Source of the DNA: Brachionus manjavacas | Lineage: Eukaryota > Rotifera > Eurotatoria > Ploima > Brachionidae | DNA length: 64,000 bases | NCBI GenBank assembly: GCA_019054805.1 | Contig: JAHQIY010000003.1 | Coordinates: 372,001-436,000, forward strand | Direction of reading: 5' to 3' | Shown: in pieces, positions 31,150 to 42,419 of the stretch | Layout: each line of letters begins with the position of its first letter | Numbering within the stretch: the stretch's first letter is position 1 | Program-made: the position numbers and the translations under genes | Notes under the pieces: generated by a model | The model's database searches: none | What the model was told of the DNA's origin: nothing | Seen by the model: the letters and a program-made list of their open reading frames with translations, nothing else

Positions 31150-31484
31150 AAATTAACCTCCTAAGAAGGAGAAGTAGTACATGAGAAAATTAAAAATTAA
31201 CTGGTGTGGGAAAAAAAAAGAGATCACTTATCTAATTCCATTGGAATCACTAAATGACTCGGTTAAACAAATTAGCAGATTGAAATATGAGTTGCCGCTA
31301 ATGTTAGACAGGCATAGTTTAATAAAGTCAATAAGCCCGTTCTCTTGATTAAATTGCAATTCGAGGTCCTTCTTAAGAGCATCAATTCTAAGGTCGTACT
31401 ACTAACATCTTGGTTAAAAAAAGATTCCAACAGAACTATGTCCGGATCAAATGACCTTAATTGACCCATTTTAGTTGGTTTATT

Positions 31485-32142
31485 GGTGAACTATCAAAAT
31501 AGAGAAAAATTAAAAGAGAGAAAAGAATAGAGAAAAATCATCTTATATTCCTAGTCCAGATGTTGTTGATGGTTTTGAATTAGTAAAACAAAACGCCAGT
31601 AAAAGCGCTAATTTATTTCTAGATCATGTTGAAAAAAATTATATTGGGCCTGTAAAGCAAAGCAAACGTATAATTCCTCGTTTCCCCATTGAGCTATGGA
31701 ACTTGCACGAGCGCGTTAAAAGTGACTTGCCACGTACTAACAATAACGTAGAATCGTGGCATTCACGAATAAAATCAGATGTTAGGCATAACTTAACAGT
31801 CCCTAAAGTAGTTGAATTTTTCAGATTGGAACAAAATAATATGGAGTCTGATTTGTTGTTGTTGTTTGCTAGTAATCTAATTAAGTCAATGCCATTAGAA
31901 GCTAAAAAAAAGAAGAAAAGATAAAACGACAAGTTTTGGATTATAATAAAAAACAATTTAGATTTATTTATTCGTGGCTTTGCTAATTTGCTAATTGATT
32001 AATTTTTGTAGCTATTTTTTTCTCTAAAAAAAAATTCTCTAATTTACTTTCTCTTTATATTTTTTTCTCTCTAATAAATTTGTTCTCTATAATATTAACA
32101 CTAAATTATCTCAATTTTTTTTCTCTATTATGAACGTTTACC
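31485..32142 (+). mobile_element. Internally deleted MULE with 8-bp target duplication
   Basis: Ends are GGTGAACTATCAAAATAGAG (left) and, reversed, GGTAAACGTTCATAATAGAG (right). Both are followed by repeated GAGAAAA motifs in the subterminal DNA. The target duplication is GGTTTATT (31477-31484 and 32143-32150). Inside lies the C-terminal part of a FLYWCH-type MULE transposase. The insertion is in a LINE frame that reads through when the element is removed. Confidence 0.88.
31541..31924 (+). pseudogene. MULE/FLYWCH transposase C-terminal fragment
   Basis: An open stretch of about 127 codons reads SYIPSPDVVDGFELVK, then FPIELWNLHERVKSDLPRTN, NNVESWHSRIKSDV and FFRLEQNNMESDLLLL, ending in a lysine run. 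The LW..HERV..DLPRTNNNVE.WH block is the conserved end of MULE transposases associated with FLYWCH domains. The catalytic core is deleted. Confidence 0.75.
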
Positions 32143-32444
32143 GGTTTATTATGACACAAGTCGTTATAGATAATAGATGCCAATTTGTTATATATTTTAT
32201 TGTATTAATAAAAGAAAGAATGAACTTATTTTCACGTAACTTACCTGAAAATAAATTTTTTTTCTGATTACGTTTACAATTTTTTCTTTTATTTTCACGT
32301 AAGTGTCAATTTTAAAATAATTAAGCATTTCAATCAATTATCGATTAAAGACGAATCACTTTATAAGAAAATAAAACCAAATCTAATAATCAAACTTGAA
32401 AGGATAATTATCTTATCAAATTATTTAAATATCATTGAGGAGCT

Positions 32445-32622
32445 TATTTAAACATGCGCCACATGAAACAATCTTTTCCAATTTATGTCTTTTCAACTTT
32501 AATTTTTTTTAGCTTATTTACTCTATTTTGATTTTTTTTTTTTTATTAACTTTAATTTTATTTTTAATTTATTCTGAAGGAGCTTTAGCTCGGTACAGAA
32601 AACAAATAAATAAATAATAAAA
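32445..32622 (+). repeat. LINE 3' tail nested in the TIR transposon
   Basis: It shares TTTAAACATGCGCCACATG and TTTATGTCTTTTCAACTTTA with the LINE 3' UTR at 39190-39385 and has the same end, ATTCTGAAGGAGC..AGCTCGGTACAGAAAACAAATAAA. It is a severely 5'-truncated LINE insertion, the third layer of this nest. Confidence 0.75.
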
Positions 32623-32670
32623 TAAATAATTAATTATCATATTCTATCATTCGAAATAATATTGCTAAAA

Positions 32671-32892
32671 ATGAACCTCCCAATATATCGTGACCAAATT
32701 TTCGATAACTTAGACGACTTTTTGCAAGTACACAATGATTATGCTAAAGAATCCTTTTCAAATTGGAAAATATTTGATAGCTCTAAAAAAGGTGTCGACG
32801 AAGAAAACTTCAAATACGTACATTTCAAGTGTATACATTTCAGAAAGCCTGAAGAAGTGACTACAAAAAGCTCTAGCTCTAATTGTTGTTAA
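32671..32892 (+). pseudogene. ZSWIM/FAR1-like N-terminal fragment
   Basis: ATG at 32671 gives MNLPIYRDQIFDNLDDFLQV, then HNDYAKESFSNWKIFDSSKK and FKYVHFKCIHFRKPEE, ending SSSSNCC-stop. The layout (F..LDDF...HNDY...F, then YV.F.CIHF) resembles the N-terminal domain of SWIM-zinc-finger proteins derived from MULE-like transposases. No catalytic part follows. It may be a truncated transposase kept in a non-autonomous element. Confidence 0.4.
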
Positions 32893-33037
32893 GAACATGT
32901 TAATCTCTTATTTGTATTTTTGTGTTAATCTTTTTATAATTTTATTTTTATTTTTTTCTCTTTAACGTTAAATTGAATAAAAAAATTTGTAAACGTACAC
33001 GTAACTTACGTTAAAATAAACGTTTTCTTAAAGAAAG

Positions 33038-33545
33038 TTTAGCAAAGACATACAGGTTATAAAAGTTGATTATTTTAAGTGCATTTAAGACATTCATCAT
33101 ATGGCATCTTTCCTTTTTTCCAAATTTTCCTTTTTTTAAACCTAAGAATGAAAGAAAAGACAAAGCTTGTGGTACTTTTATAAATTTTTTGACTGCAACA
33201 TTGTGGTTATCAAAGTCATTTGAGATATCAACTCCTAAATATTTAATTCTATTTACTTTGTCCAAGGTGTTGTTTTACAGATAAAAAGTTTTCCAAAAGA
33301 GTTGCAAACCAAATTCAACTATTGAAGATTTCTTGAGGTTGAATTTTATTTTCCACTTAATTCCATATTCAGAGCAAATATCAAGAAGTTCTTGTAGATG
33401 AGAATCTACTGGGCTTATTAATAGAATATCATCTGCATAGACAATTATACTTTTATTTACATTATTAAATAGAGCACCTATATTTTTGGACATACATTCT
33501 AGTATTAATTCATCAATGAAGACATTAAATATACTTGGTGATATT
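33038..33545 (-). pseudogene. LINE reverse transcriptase (YADD) fragment
   Basis: It reads SPSIFNVFIDELILECMSKN, then IIVYADDILLISPVDSHLQE with the intact YADD active site, LLDICSEYGIKWKIKFN, a TAG, then RIKYLGVDISNDFDNH and KERCHMMNVLNALKII. The C-terminal part continues beyond the inserted transposon (AKLS then FINTIKYI) and beyond the MULE (MGQLRSFDPDIVLLESFF). Only the 3' half of the LINE is present. Confidence 0.85.
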
Positions 33546-33554
33546 AAGAATAAA

Positions 33555-34295
33555 TAAATTGATTGTTATTTATTTATCTTTCAGTTTGAAAATTTTCAAA
33601 CTTAGAAATTTAAAAAATTGAGTTCTAATAACGTTTTGGAAGCATCGTCCGCTTCTTTTTATACGCACACGCACAATACTTATAAAGCTCGTAATGGCTT
33701 GTTCGTTTCTCTCAATTGTGTAAAAATTAAAATAAAAATAAGAAAAATTAATTAATTTTTGGTTGGTTTTTTGGTAAATCAAGAAAATCCATTTTCTTCA
33801 AATATATATTTTCTTTGTTCCTTACACCAACCGACTTCACTAATTCCCACTCCTAACTCCTAAGCGATTTTTTTATTTTTTTTCTATTGAAAGTATTGCA
33901 TTATATTTAGCTTCAATTAAAGTTTGTGCAAGTTTTCTTTTATCACCTTTTTGACTTCTCATTTTATTATTTTATTATACGAAAAAAACTAATCCAGAAA
34001 ATGTATAATTAATTATAAAGAACTTTTTTTATTATCTAATTTTATAATATAGAATTTCTCTGATAATTGCGTAAAACCCTGCACACTACCCTGTTATGGT
34101 GTAAAATGATAGAGTAAATAAGTTAATAAATATTTCTTTTAATTTTTTGTAAATAAATAAAATTTAACTCGGGATAATATCAAAATTCTTTATTTTTATA
34201 AAAAATCTAACTTTTCTGAACTTTTAGTATTTTGATTTCTATAATTAACAAAAATATTTAAAAACAATCTGAATTGAATAATCATGCTTATTTTA
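33555..34295. other. AT-rich intronic sequence
   Basis: No supported feature. Confidence 0.3.
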
Positions 34296-34532
34296 TTGAT
34301 TTTTTTCATCGTTTGGGACTATTTGATAAATTAAAAAAATGGACTGAGGTAATAGTTGAAATTATTAATGAGTTGGAGTTGTATCCAAGTCTTAGCTACT
34401 AAGCTTATGGACATTTATATCCTAGAATGACGGGGTTGCAAGGATTTAGGGTAGATCTTACCATTGCCCATCATATACAAAGAAATGGATTATCTAGTAT
34501 TCATAAAATAAATTTACCTGATAGTATTCACT
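34296..34532 (+). pseudogene. Unidentified protein fragment
   Basis: About 75 codons with one internal TAA (34402) read WTEVIVEIINELELYPSLSY, then GHLYPRMTGLQGFRVDLTIA, HHIQRNGLSSIHKINLP and DSIH-stop. Its composition is protein-like, unlike the flanks. I do not recognise the family; no neighbours explain it. Confidence 0.35.
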
Positions 34533-34668
34533 AACTATTTCCGTTTCAAACACATTAAAGATTACATTAATTTTTTTTTTCAAAAAATTAATTTAATTTT
34601 TCTATTATCTTTTTTGTGTGTGTATGATTCACTCAAATAAATAAATAAATTACATTTATAAGACATGC

Positions 34669-34881
34669 TTGTGTTACCTTACGTTTACTCTAAATATTAC
34701 GGTGGCAAGGAATGATCTAATTTTAAATAAATATAGAAATAATTTCTATCGTGCCAGACATTGCCTGTCAAAAGTAAATCTGAAATATCAAAAACAAAAA
34801 TCAGAGCAGACTTGTGGATTATTCCTAAATATTTTGACAAAGAAACATGAAGATTTTAAGCAGTTGATGGATTTTTATTAA
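34669..34881 (+). other. Short open frame, doubtful
   Basis: Seventy codons (from TLNITVARNDLILNKYRNNF to KKHEDFKQLMDFY). It has a somewhat protein-like composition but no recognised domain and no start context. Possibly a repeat remnant. Confidence 0.15.
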
Positions 34882-35034
34882 AGAATCAATAAAACGTTAT
34901 TTAAGAAGAATTCTATTTCCTTTTACAAAGCCACTCTATATTTTGGTTTGGAGAAAATTCCTTGGGAGACATGGCTAAGTTTAAGATTCGCTACAATTTA
35001 GCCATCTGTTGCAGTTCTCTCAATTACTACAACA

Positions 35035-35115
35035 CCGACTCTAGCCAGATTAAATGTCTATAGTTTCACGGAGCAATACTATGATCTCATGTGTTCAGCA
35101 AGTCGCTAGTATTTA
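35035..35115. repeat. Dispersed repeat shared with 17726-17800
   Basis: GACTCTAGCCAGATTAAATG, GTCTATAGTTTCACGGAG and AGTATTTAACACT occur in both places in the same order and orientation. Confidence 0.7.
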
Positions 35116-35825
35116 ACACTGTGTACAGCAGGAGTCTTCCGGATAGGATTTAGAAATGTAATCAGTTAGTGTTTTCTTTTGTTAATTGCTTGAACTAAAA
35201 GTGGCAAGTTATTATCCAATCTATCTTTTTATAGCTTTGATTAATAAAAAAGTAAAATAACATTCTTTTAGAATATAAAAAGACTCAAAGGATAAAAAGG
35301 ACGTCTACTCTAGACTAAGACAAAGTAATCGGATTAAGCTTGTGTTGTCATAACTTTTTCATTTGAAATTTAGTAATATATACTGGGTTTGTTTAGTATA
35401 TCTAACTTGAGATAATGATTTTATTAACTTGCAGAAACTAACAAAAAAATAAAACAACGATTATAATCAGTCATAAAATTTTCAAATTTTTTTTTCTTTT
35501 AAATTATTCTATTATTGCGCTATCAATTTAAATGTGAAATTATCTATCAATTGAACTATTCATATACTCCAGTTTTTTCTAACTGTAATCCTAACTCTTA
35601 TTTGACCTAAAAATTAAACTGTATCTCTTCTGTCAGTATTTTTCTATGTGTTGTGCGCAAGGAGCTACCTTAGAGTTCAAGACGCCTAGCGTCGCCTTTC
35701 GCTTAGTCAAACTATGGTTAATTTAAGGGTTAATTTTCTTTAACTAAAATTCTACCGGATATTATTTGAAAATTTAACAATCATTTAATAGTTGAATAAT
35801 CGAATAATCGAATAATTGGTAAATA

Positions 35826-36480
35826 TCGAATTTTGTCCATGACTGAAATATTACTTGTTCCAATTTACATATGGACTCGGGACTACAACTTTAGGAAAAA
35901 AACAAAAGAGGCCCTAAATACCTCACAGAATCATCTACTAAGACATATAATAGGATTAAAAGGAAGATGCCATATGAAAGACGTGTTAAAATGTTTACAA
36001 ATTTTTAACATTGATGAACTTTACATTCAATCTAAACTCTCTTTTCTAGGAACCTTGAAATTTAATAAGCTTTCATACGATATATTTCATGATTTAACTA
36101 AAACATCTAGAGACATCGGATCTAGATTAAAAGCATTCGATCATGATATAATAACATTAGATAATTAACATATATAATAATTCATATGACATAATTAACA
36201 TATATAATAATCCTGGAGTCCTAAAAAGGGATCTTAAATTACAATTTAAACTAAAAGATGGACTAGCTGACTCTATTAATCTATGTTTAAACAATATAAA
36301 TAATAGAAAATATTTTCTTCTTCTTCAAGAATCAACAAAATCATTTTGATTTTAAATGTTTAAAATTTATGTTTTTTTTACATGTATTTTTATCTGTATT
36401 TAATCTTCTTTAATTTTTCAAATTTAAAATTTTTACATTTACTTCTCCTAATAGGAGGTTAATTCAATTTAAATAAATAA
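35826..36480 (+). pseudogene. LINE C-terminal fragment with hairpin 3' end
   Basis: It reads SMTEILLVPIYIWTRDYNFR, LLRHIIGLKGRCHMKDVLKC, LYIQSKLSFLGTLKFNKLSY and RLKAFDHDIITLDN, and a further frame NPGVLKRDLKLQFKLKDG ends at about 36350. The 3' end is TTACTTCTCCTAATAGGAGG then TTAATTC and AAATAAATAAATA. It is the same LINE family as 31150-33550 and 55256-55905, in the opposite orientation. Confidence 0.82.
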
Positions 36481-36484
36481 ATAA

Positions 36485-37269
36485 ATATTACTATTATTAA
36501 AGAGAGACCCTTCTAAATCGTGTGTATTAGAAAAAAAATTTGCTGTCGACCATAAATGGAACGGTAAATAATTACTACGACAACAAGCAGCAGATGTCAG
36601 CTTATGTTAAAAGTTTAACATCAATACAGACTAGAATGGAAGGTGTCAAAAGTCGGATTGACAAAATTCGAATAAATGATATAATAGAAAATGGTTTATA
36701 AATATATTAATATCCATAATATCTTTCTAAATCACTTGGGCTTAGTCTTCATTTTTTAGAAATAGAGGAGTTATGATCTTTTAGATAGATTCCGGAAGCT
36801 TTGTCTTCCCCCGTTACCTCCAGATCCTAACAAAAACAATAAAAATTGAAAAAAAATTCTAGATATTTGCTGATTTTTCTTTTATTTTAGAAATTTACTG
36901 AAATAAATTTTTCATTATCTAATAAATTTTCTCTTGACATTTTAATTATTTAATGGATTTTTTGATGACTTTTTTTGCCGTCGGGTTGTAACCACAACTC
37001 CCTCGAGTTTCTTTCTGAGTGTTTGATCTCTTTGTATTTAGTGATATACTTTGAGCAACGGTCAACGTTCAAAGATAGAATTTTGTTATTTCATAGAAGC
37101 GTCAATTCATAAGAAAAAAAATATAGAATATTAATTAATATAGAATATAAGAAAAATAGAATTAAATTTATTGTTTATATTTTTTTTTTTAATGAATAAC
37201 TATTTTAATTTTTTATCATCCAATACATTAATGATAAAATTCAAAAACAAATCTTTTTTACAACAGAAC
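36485..37269. other. AT-rich sequence with one weak coding-like patch
   Basis: 36565-36700 reads NYYDNKQQMSAYVKSLTSIQ and TRMEGVKSRIDKIRIND on the plus strand, a possible coiled-coil remnant of unknown origin. The rest is A/T-rich. Confidence 0.25.
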
Positions 37270-38355
37270 AGCATTAGTGAAAGACAAGAAGGTCGTATCC
37301 TAACAACTGAAAGAGAGAAAGGACAAAGATGGGTTGAGCACTTTAGAAAAGTTTAAAATAGACCTGAACCTATGGAATCTGTACAACCTGAACCAGCTAG
37401 TACTGACCTCGATATTGACACAGAGGTGCCTAGCCATAAAGAAATAGAATCTGCGATAAAGATCCTGAAGAACTGAAAAGCCACAGGTATCGATGGACTC
37501 ACAGCAGAAATGTCGAAAGCTGACGGTAGAATCACAATAGGGATGATGCAAGACCTCTTCAGCTAGATATGGCGGCAACAATCATACCAGAGGACAGATA
37601 AAAAGGCCTAATAGTCAAGCTCCCTAAGAAAGGTAAAAAAATGATATGTGACAATCGGCGAAGAACTACACTGTTACCAATAGCAAGCAGGGCGTTCTGC
37701 AGTATAATTTTGGAAAGAATCAACTCCTTGGATTTTATACTTAGAGAAGAACAAGCAGGATTTGGTAGCATTCACAGAGAAACCTTTTGGGCCATATTAA
37801 GATCCTATGACCTGCCACAGAAGATAGTCAACTTTTTAAAACTCTTATATGAGAAATTCGATTGTAGTGTGATTCTGGAAAAAGGACAATCTGAAAGCTT
37901 CAAAGTGTGTGCAAGAGTCAGACAAGGATGCGTCTCTTTCCGGCACTATTCCTAACTGATTGACTATGTCATGAAGAAAACAACTATTGGTGCAAGGGGT
38001 ATTTAATGGGGATAAACAGCAAAGCTTGAAGACTTAGACTTTGCGGACGATCTGGTGTTAACATCTAATACAGAAGCACATATGCATATAAAGACACAAG
38101 TCAATACATTAAGAACAAAAGACTGCGACGGCTATGGCATGTACTTAGAATGAAAGAAACACGGATACCAAAAAGAGCCCTTCAATGGACACCTCAAGGG
38201 CGACGTAGGACGACCAGCAGTAACATGGAGGTAAACAATCAGGAAAGAGCTCATCGCAATGGGAATGACATGGGGAGAAGCAAGGCTAAAGGCAAAAGAT
38301 CGACTTGAGTGGAAATCAAAAGTAATGACCCTTTGTTCCACAAGGAGCGAATAAG
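37270..38355 (+). pseudogene. LINE of a different clade (CR1/L2/RTE-like), decayed
   Basis: In several frames: GQRWVEHFRKV, then an RT start (KEIESAIKILKN, KATGIDGLTAEMSKADG), RRTTLLPIASRAFCSIILER, LREEQAGFGSIHRE, ARVRQGC and LEDLDFADDLVL (the FADD active site). After an internal deletion comes a C-terminal block GRPAVTW..IRKELIAMGMTW then GEARLKAKDRLEWKSKVMTL. This C-terminus differs from the other LINEs in the window. Frameshifts and stops occur throughout. Confidence 0.78.
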
Positions 38356-38583
38356 AAAAAAATATATACAAAAAAAAAATTCTATCAATTTATATTTCTA
38401 TATTAATTTGTTTTCCATGTTGTATTATCTATAATTTGATAGTTCACCTTGGCGAACGGGTAGTTAGTGGTTCAGCCGAGCCGAAGTGTTAATGGTTGAA
38501 AAGTTGAACAATCTTTTACCAAGTCGAAGCCTTTTTTAAGAAACAGTGTATTTAGTCTCACAAGCTAATTAAATGCCAACTCA
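38356..38583. other. Spacer between two LINE remnants
   Basis: AT-rich; a GC-richer patch at 38450-38500 was not identified. Confidence 0.3.
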
Positions 38584-39385
38584 GTGAGACCTGATCAAGA
38601 TGAAAAAATCTGCTTAGAATGTAAATTTTTTTACGTAATTAATCGAAACAGAATAATAAGCCAAAAAGAAATCAAGTTTCTTGGTATAAAATTTGATTCT
38701 AAATTAAATTTTAATAAATCAGTAGACGAAATTAAAGAACGCTGCAACAAAAGGCTAAATATTATTAAGATATTGTCAAACAAAAAATGGAGTCTTACTC
38801 AAAACACACTAGGAAATTTATATAAATCTTTAGTCGGATCAATTTTTAACCATTCTTTACTCGCTTGAATTTATTTTCAGAAAATAATATCAAAAAACTA
38901 CAAGCAATTCAGAATACAGCAGTAAGATCTATCCTCAAGTTAAAATATGATATTCCCTCCAACATCGTGCATCATGAAGCTTTTAATAAACTAAAATTAC
39001 TAACAGTCTCGAATCGTCTTTTTGAGTTGAGTGAGAGATATGTTGGGACAGGACTGAGTCATTCTATTCCATTGGTTGAAAGACTGGTGAAAGAATACAA
39101 AGAAGGTTTCGAATCAAGATAAATTGAATACCCAACTCCATTGTGTAATTGCTACCTTACTATTTCTTCTTTTTTTCCTGAAACTTGAACTATTTAAACA
39201 TGTGCCACATGTAACAATCTTTTCCAATTTATGTCTTTTCAACTTTAATTTTTTAAGCTTATTTACTCTATTTTGATTCTTTTTTTTTATCTAATTTTAT
39301 TAACTTTAATTTTATTTTGATTTTGATTTTTTTTTAATTTATTCTGAAGGAGCTCGGTACAGGAAACAAATAAAATAAAAAAATT
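38584..39385 (+). pseudogene. Jockey-like LINE C-terminal fragment with complete 3' tail
   Basis: Two overlapping frames: IKFLGIKFDSKLNFNKSVDE, CNKRLNIIKILSNKKWS, LGNLYKSLVGSIFNHS, then IKKLQAIQNTAVRSILKLKY and LTVSNRLFELSERYVGTGLS up to ESR-stop at 39122. The 3' UTR (39123-39385) ends ATTCTGAAGGAGCTCGGTAC then AGGAAACAAATAAAAT. The frame is broken once near 38868. It is the best-preserved end of this family in the window. Confidence 0.85.
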
Positions 39386-39389
39386 AATT

Positions 39390-40740
39390 ACAGACTGAAA
39401 ATTAATTTTACAATTTAGGATTTTTTTTGTTTTATATTTTTGCTCATAGACAAGTGAATTTGAAAATTTTTAAGTCTTAAAAAAACTTAAGCTTTAATTC
39501 TAAAATTTTCAATTTTATTTAGAAAAAATTAATGACGACCAGTTCAAATCCTCTAGCCCAGACTTCTTCATTTAAAGTTCAGCCTATTCTTCAATTAGGC
39601 TCTAGTCCATTCTCAAAGACTTTTTTTCATTTAAATTAATTTTATTTTTTAATTTAAATTTTTTATTTTAAATTCAAATGACTTTAAGAAAAATGACTTA
39701 AATTTTTGACTTCTGCATAAGTCTGAATAGGAGAAAAAATAAAAAATTAAAGTAGAGCTTTTTGTTGAGGAATTTCGAGGCAACATCAAATTGTGATATT
39801 GTTTTACAGGCTAACTTAAATTAATTATTTACCACGCATAATTAGATAACTTAAAAACAATCGATTTTAATTAATTTTTAATAAATCAAAATTTTCATAA
39901 AGCCAAACAAAATTTATTGATTAAATGAAAGTGATTTGTTTGAGATGTTCTAGCATTGCTTTAATTTTGTTCTTAATTAAATATTTTTGAATTTCGTGCA
40001 TGGAATAAAACTAATTTAAGAGTTTTCCTTAGATCCAATTATTGAGCACACACAAAAAGAAAATATTTTAATAAAAAATTTTATTAATTGTGAGGTAAAC
40101 GACTAAAAGATATTGAAAAGTTTACGCTAAGCAAATTCAATTATATAAATGCGTCAAAGAGCTATTGACTGAGCGATGATAATTATTTGTTTTCAATTAA
40201 AATAGCTAGGCTTAAAATTGATTTTGAAACAGTATATAAAAACAACTCGAAATTTTTTTTGTTTCTCAAGTTTTTGTTTTCCAAAAGAACAACTAAAAAT
40301 CGACAAAAAATTTCCGACTCCCTTGAAATCGAACAACAAACGAGAAAACTATTTAAAAATTTATGAATTAAAAAGCGGAAAAAATTTGTCAATTTTGTGG
40401 CTGTTTTTGCTCGAAGAAAATTTTAGTCACAAGAACATTTGTGTGTCAAAGGAGTTGTGTTTGTCTCGAAAACAGAGCTATTTACTAGGCTAATAATTTA
40501 AAAAATCAATAGCAAAATAAACGCTTTTAATAGAGGCACTAAATTAAACACGATAAAAAGATTAATCGATTACGAGCACCTTAAAAAAATAACTTTTTTT
40601 TCTCAAAATTCAAAGATACTTTTAATCTATATTTTTTTCTGTAAATTAGTATCAATCTGTGCATTTTTTTTATATAATTTTGATAAATATATTTTTCAAT
40701 AAAGCATTTAATAAATAATAATAATAAAAAAATAACTTTG
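39390..40740. other. AT-rich intronic sequence
   Basis: Open frames here are short and have no recognisable motif on either strand. Confidence 0.3.
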
Positions 40741-40850
40741 TAGACTCATATTTTCGGATTAAGCAAAGTTTCTTAAACATCTAGCATTTTACAGAGCTTA
40801 TTTATCTTTTGTAGTAAAAATGTTATTCAAATTTTTCTGAATTGAAAAAA
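40741..40850. repeat. Fragment of the palindromic MITE
   Basis: GGATTAAGCAAAGTTTCTTA, AGCATTTTACAGAGC and AAATGTTATTCAAATTTTTC match the right arm of the MITE at 60633-60988, without its terminal bases. Confidence 0.6.
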
Positions 40851-41825
40851 TATTAATAAGCCGGGAAGCAGGCTTTTTTTCAATTTCAAGGTTAATTTTT
40901 TCTGGTGCCAAATTTTTTAAAATTGGCTTTGTTACAATTAGATGCCAAATGAACAAGTCCCAAACCCGATCTTCTTATTAAAAATTTCTATTTCACTTTC
41001 CATTTTTTAGCTTGGCAAAAATTTTGAATTAATTTTGTTTAAGATTTTTTTTAAATTCTAGTCTTCTATAGTAAATAGCAATTTTTAAAAATTTTTTTTT
41101 TGGAGAAAAAGTTTTTAAAAATTCTATTCTGAAACATTATTTAATTAAAACAATTCTCTTCAAGTTTAAAAAATAGCACAAAAGCTTAGTGCAATAGTCA
41201 AAATACGGGAAATAAAGGTCTCTTAAAATTGAACTTTTACTAAAGTAGCAAGATCGAAAACTCTTTAAACTTTGATTGATAAATTTAAGGCAGGCTTTGT
41301 AAAGTTAAGATTTTTATCAATAATGATGCATAATAAACAAATTTCCTTTACAACAAGTATGTCTACATCATCTAACGGGTGTACAAAAAAGAATGTTCAA
41401 AAGTTTAAGCTTAGAATAAACTTAGAAATCATTTGGACTTTCCTTTCATAAGAAATAGCAATAAAAATGATTTTTAAGCTAAGCTTAATATTAATCTTAA
41501 ATTTGTAATCATTAAAGCATATTAATTCTTTCTGAATGCAATTGCAAAGCTTTACTAGATGCTCAGATATTTAGTTAGATATACAAAGACAAAAATATTG
41601 TCTACTTCATAAAGATAGAGAAGCAGAGATATTTGCGATATTTGCGATTGACGAGCCGTTAAACTTCTATTAAAATATTCAAGAAAAGTGGTTTTAAGTA
41701 GTGTATGATTAACGAACAATTGCAATTGAGATTATCAAATTAAGATTATTATGTGCAATTATGTTAAGTTTATTTTGTTAATAAACCTTACAATCAATTA
41801 ATAAAAATAAGATTGATTTCTTCTT
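40851..41825. other. AT-rich intronic sequence
   Basis: Nothing supported. Confidence 0.3.
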
Positions 41826-42130
41826 CTAATGTGTATAGTCTATTGACAAACTTCGTCAAGAATTTCTCTAAAATAGTCCAGTAATCGATTTTGTACGCAT
41901 TCAGCATTAGCTTTTTCCTCGCAAATGAGTACAATGCTGATTTTATATGCGGTGCTTTATAATTGCGAGTAACAAGACGTTAACTTTTAACTTTAATGTT
42001 ATGTTCTATTTGCATGTTTATTATAATTTATTAGTTTCGAAAAAGTAAAAAATAACATGTAATTTATCAATTAATGTGTAAACTCTATTGACGATATATG
42101 TCCAGAATTTTCTTAATAACTATTCAGTAT
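41826..42130. repeat. Diverged direct repeat, about 243-bp period
   Basis: AATGTGTATAGTCTATTGAC at about 41829 and AATGTGTAAACTCTATTGAC at about 42072 are followed by alignable sequence (TCAAGAATTTCTCTAAAATA versus TCCAGAATTTTCTTAATAAC). This looks like an old tandem duplication. Confidence 0.5.
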
Positions 42131-42299
42131 TTGTTTTTATTCACGTGTGTCTATGCTTAATATGCTCGTCTTTCGCAAATAAATGAAATAGAAAACTATA
42201 TTGAGAAAAATGTAAATAGAGCTTGTAAAAATTGAAATGAGTCGAGGAAACTTACTGCTCTACTCAGTATACGACAATATGGACCTCTTTGGATTAGAC

Positions 42300-42415
42300 T
42301 TAAACAGTATCGTATCTTTTTTTGAATTGATTGCTTGCTGAAATTTCAATAACTTCCCAAGGTAAATTATTTAATTCGTTAACGGCTCTATTTGCGTAGA
42401 AGTAAGTTCTTTGTA
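42300..42415 (-). pseudogene. LINE C-terminal fragment
   Basis: On the minus strand: RTYFYANRAVNELNNLPWEV then IEISASNQFKKRYDT-stop, the conserved end of jockey-like LINE ORF2 (FF.NR...WN.LP..V......FK..L). Confidence 0.65.
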
Positions 42416-42419
42416 AACA

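Larger units (their letters stand above)
32219..33029 (+). mobile_element. TIR transposon with a ZSWIM/FAR1-like N-terminal frame
   Basis: The ends are related inverted repeats: CTTATTTTCACGTAACTTAC at about 32225 and, reversed, GTTTATTTTAACGTAAGTTA at about 33020. The motif CACGTAA recurs inside. The 8-bp flanks AAAGAAAG (32211-32218 and 33030-33037) are low-complexity, but collapsing them restores the interrupted LINE frame, which supports a true duplication. A LINE tail (32445-32622) is nested inside it. Confidence 0.65.
31150..33550 (-). mobile_element. 5'-truncated LINE interrupted by two DNA transposons
   Basis: On the minus strand the RT starts at about 33550 and runs to about 33038. 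It resumes at 32210-32151 and again at 31476-31272, and ends with the hairpin TTCTCCTTCTTAGGAGG plus TTAAT at about 31150. Removing a transposon at 32219-33029 (with one AAAGAAAG duplication) and another at 31485-32142 (with one GGTTTATT duplication) joins the pieces in one reading frame. The homologous LINEs at 35830-36480 and 55256-55905 have the same order of segments. This is strong internal evidence for the whole reconstruction. Confidence 0.82.
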
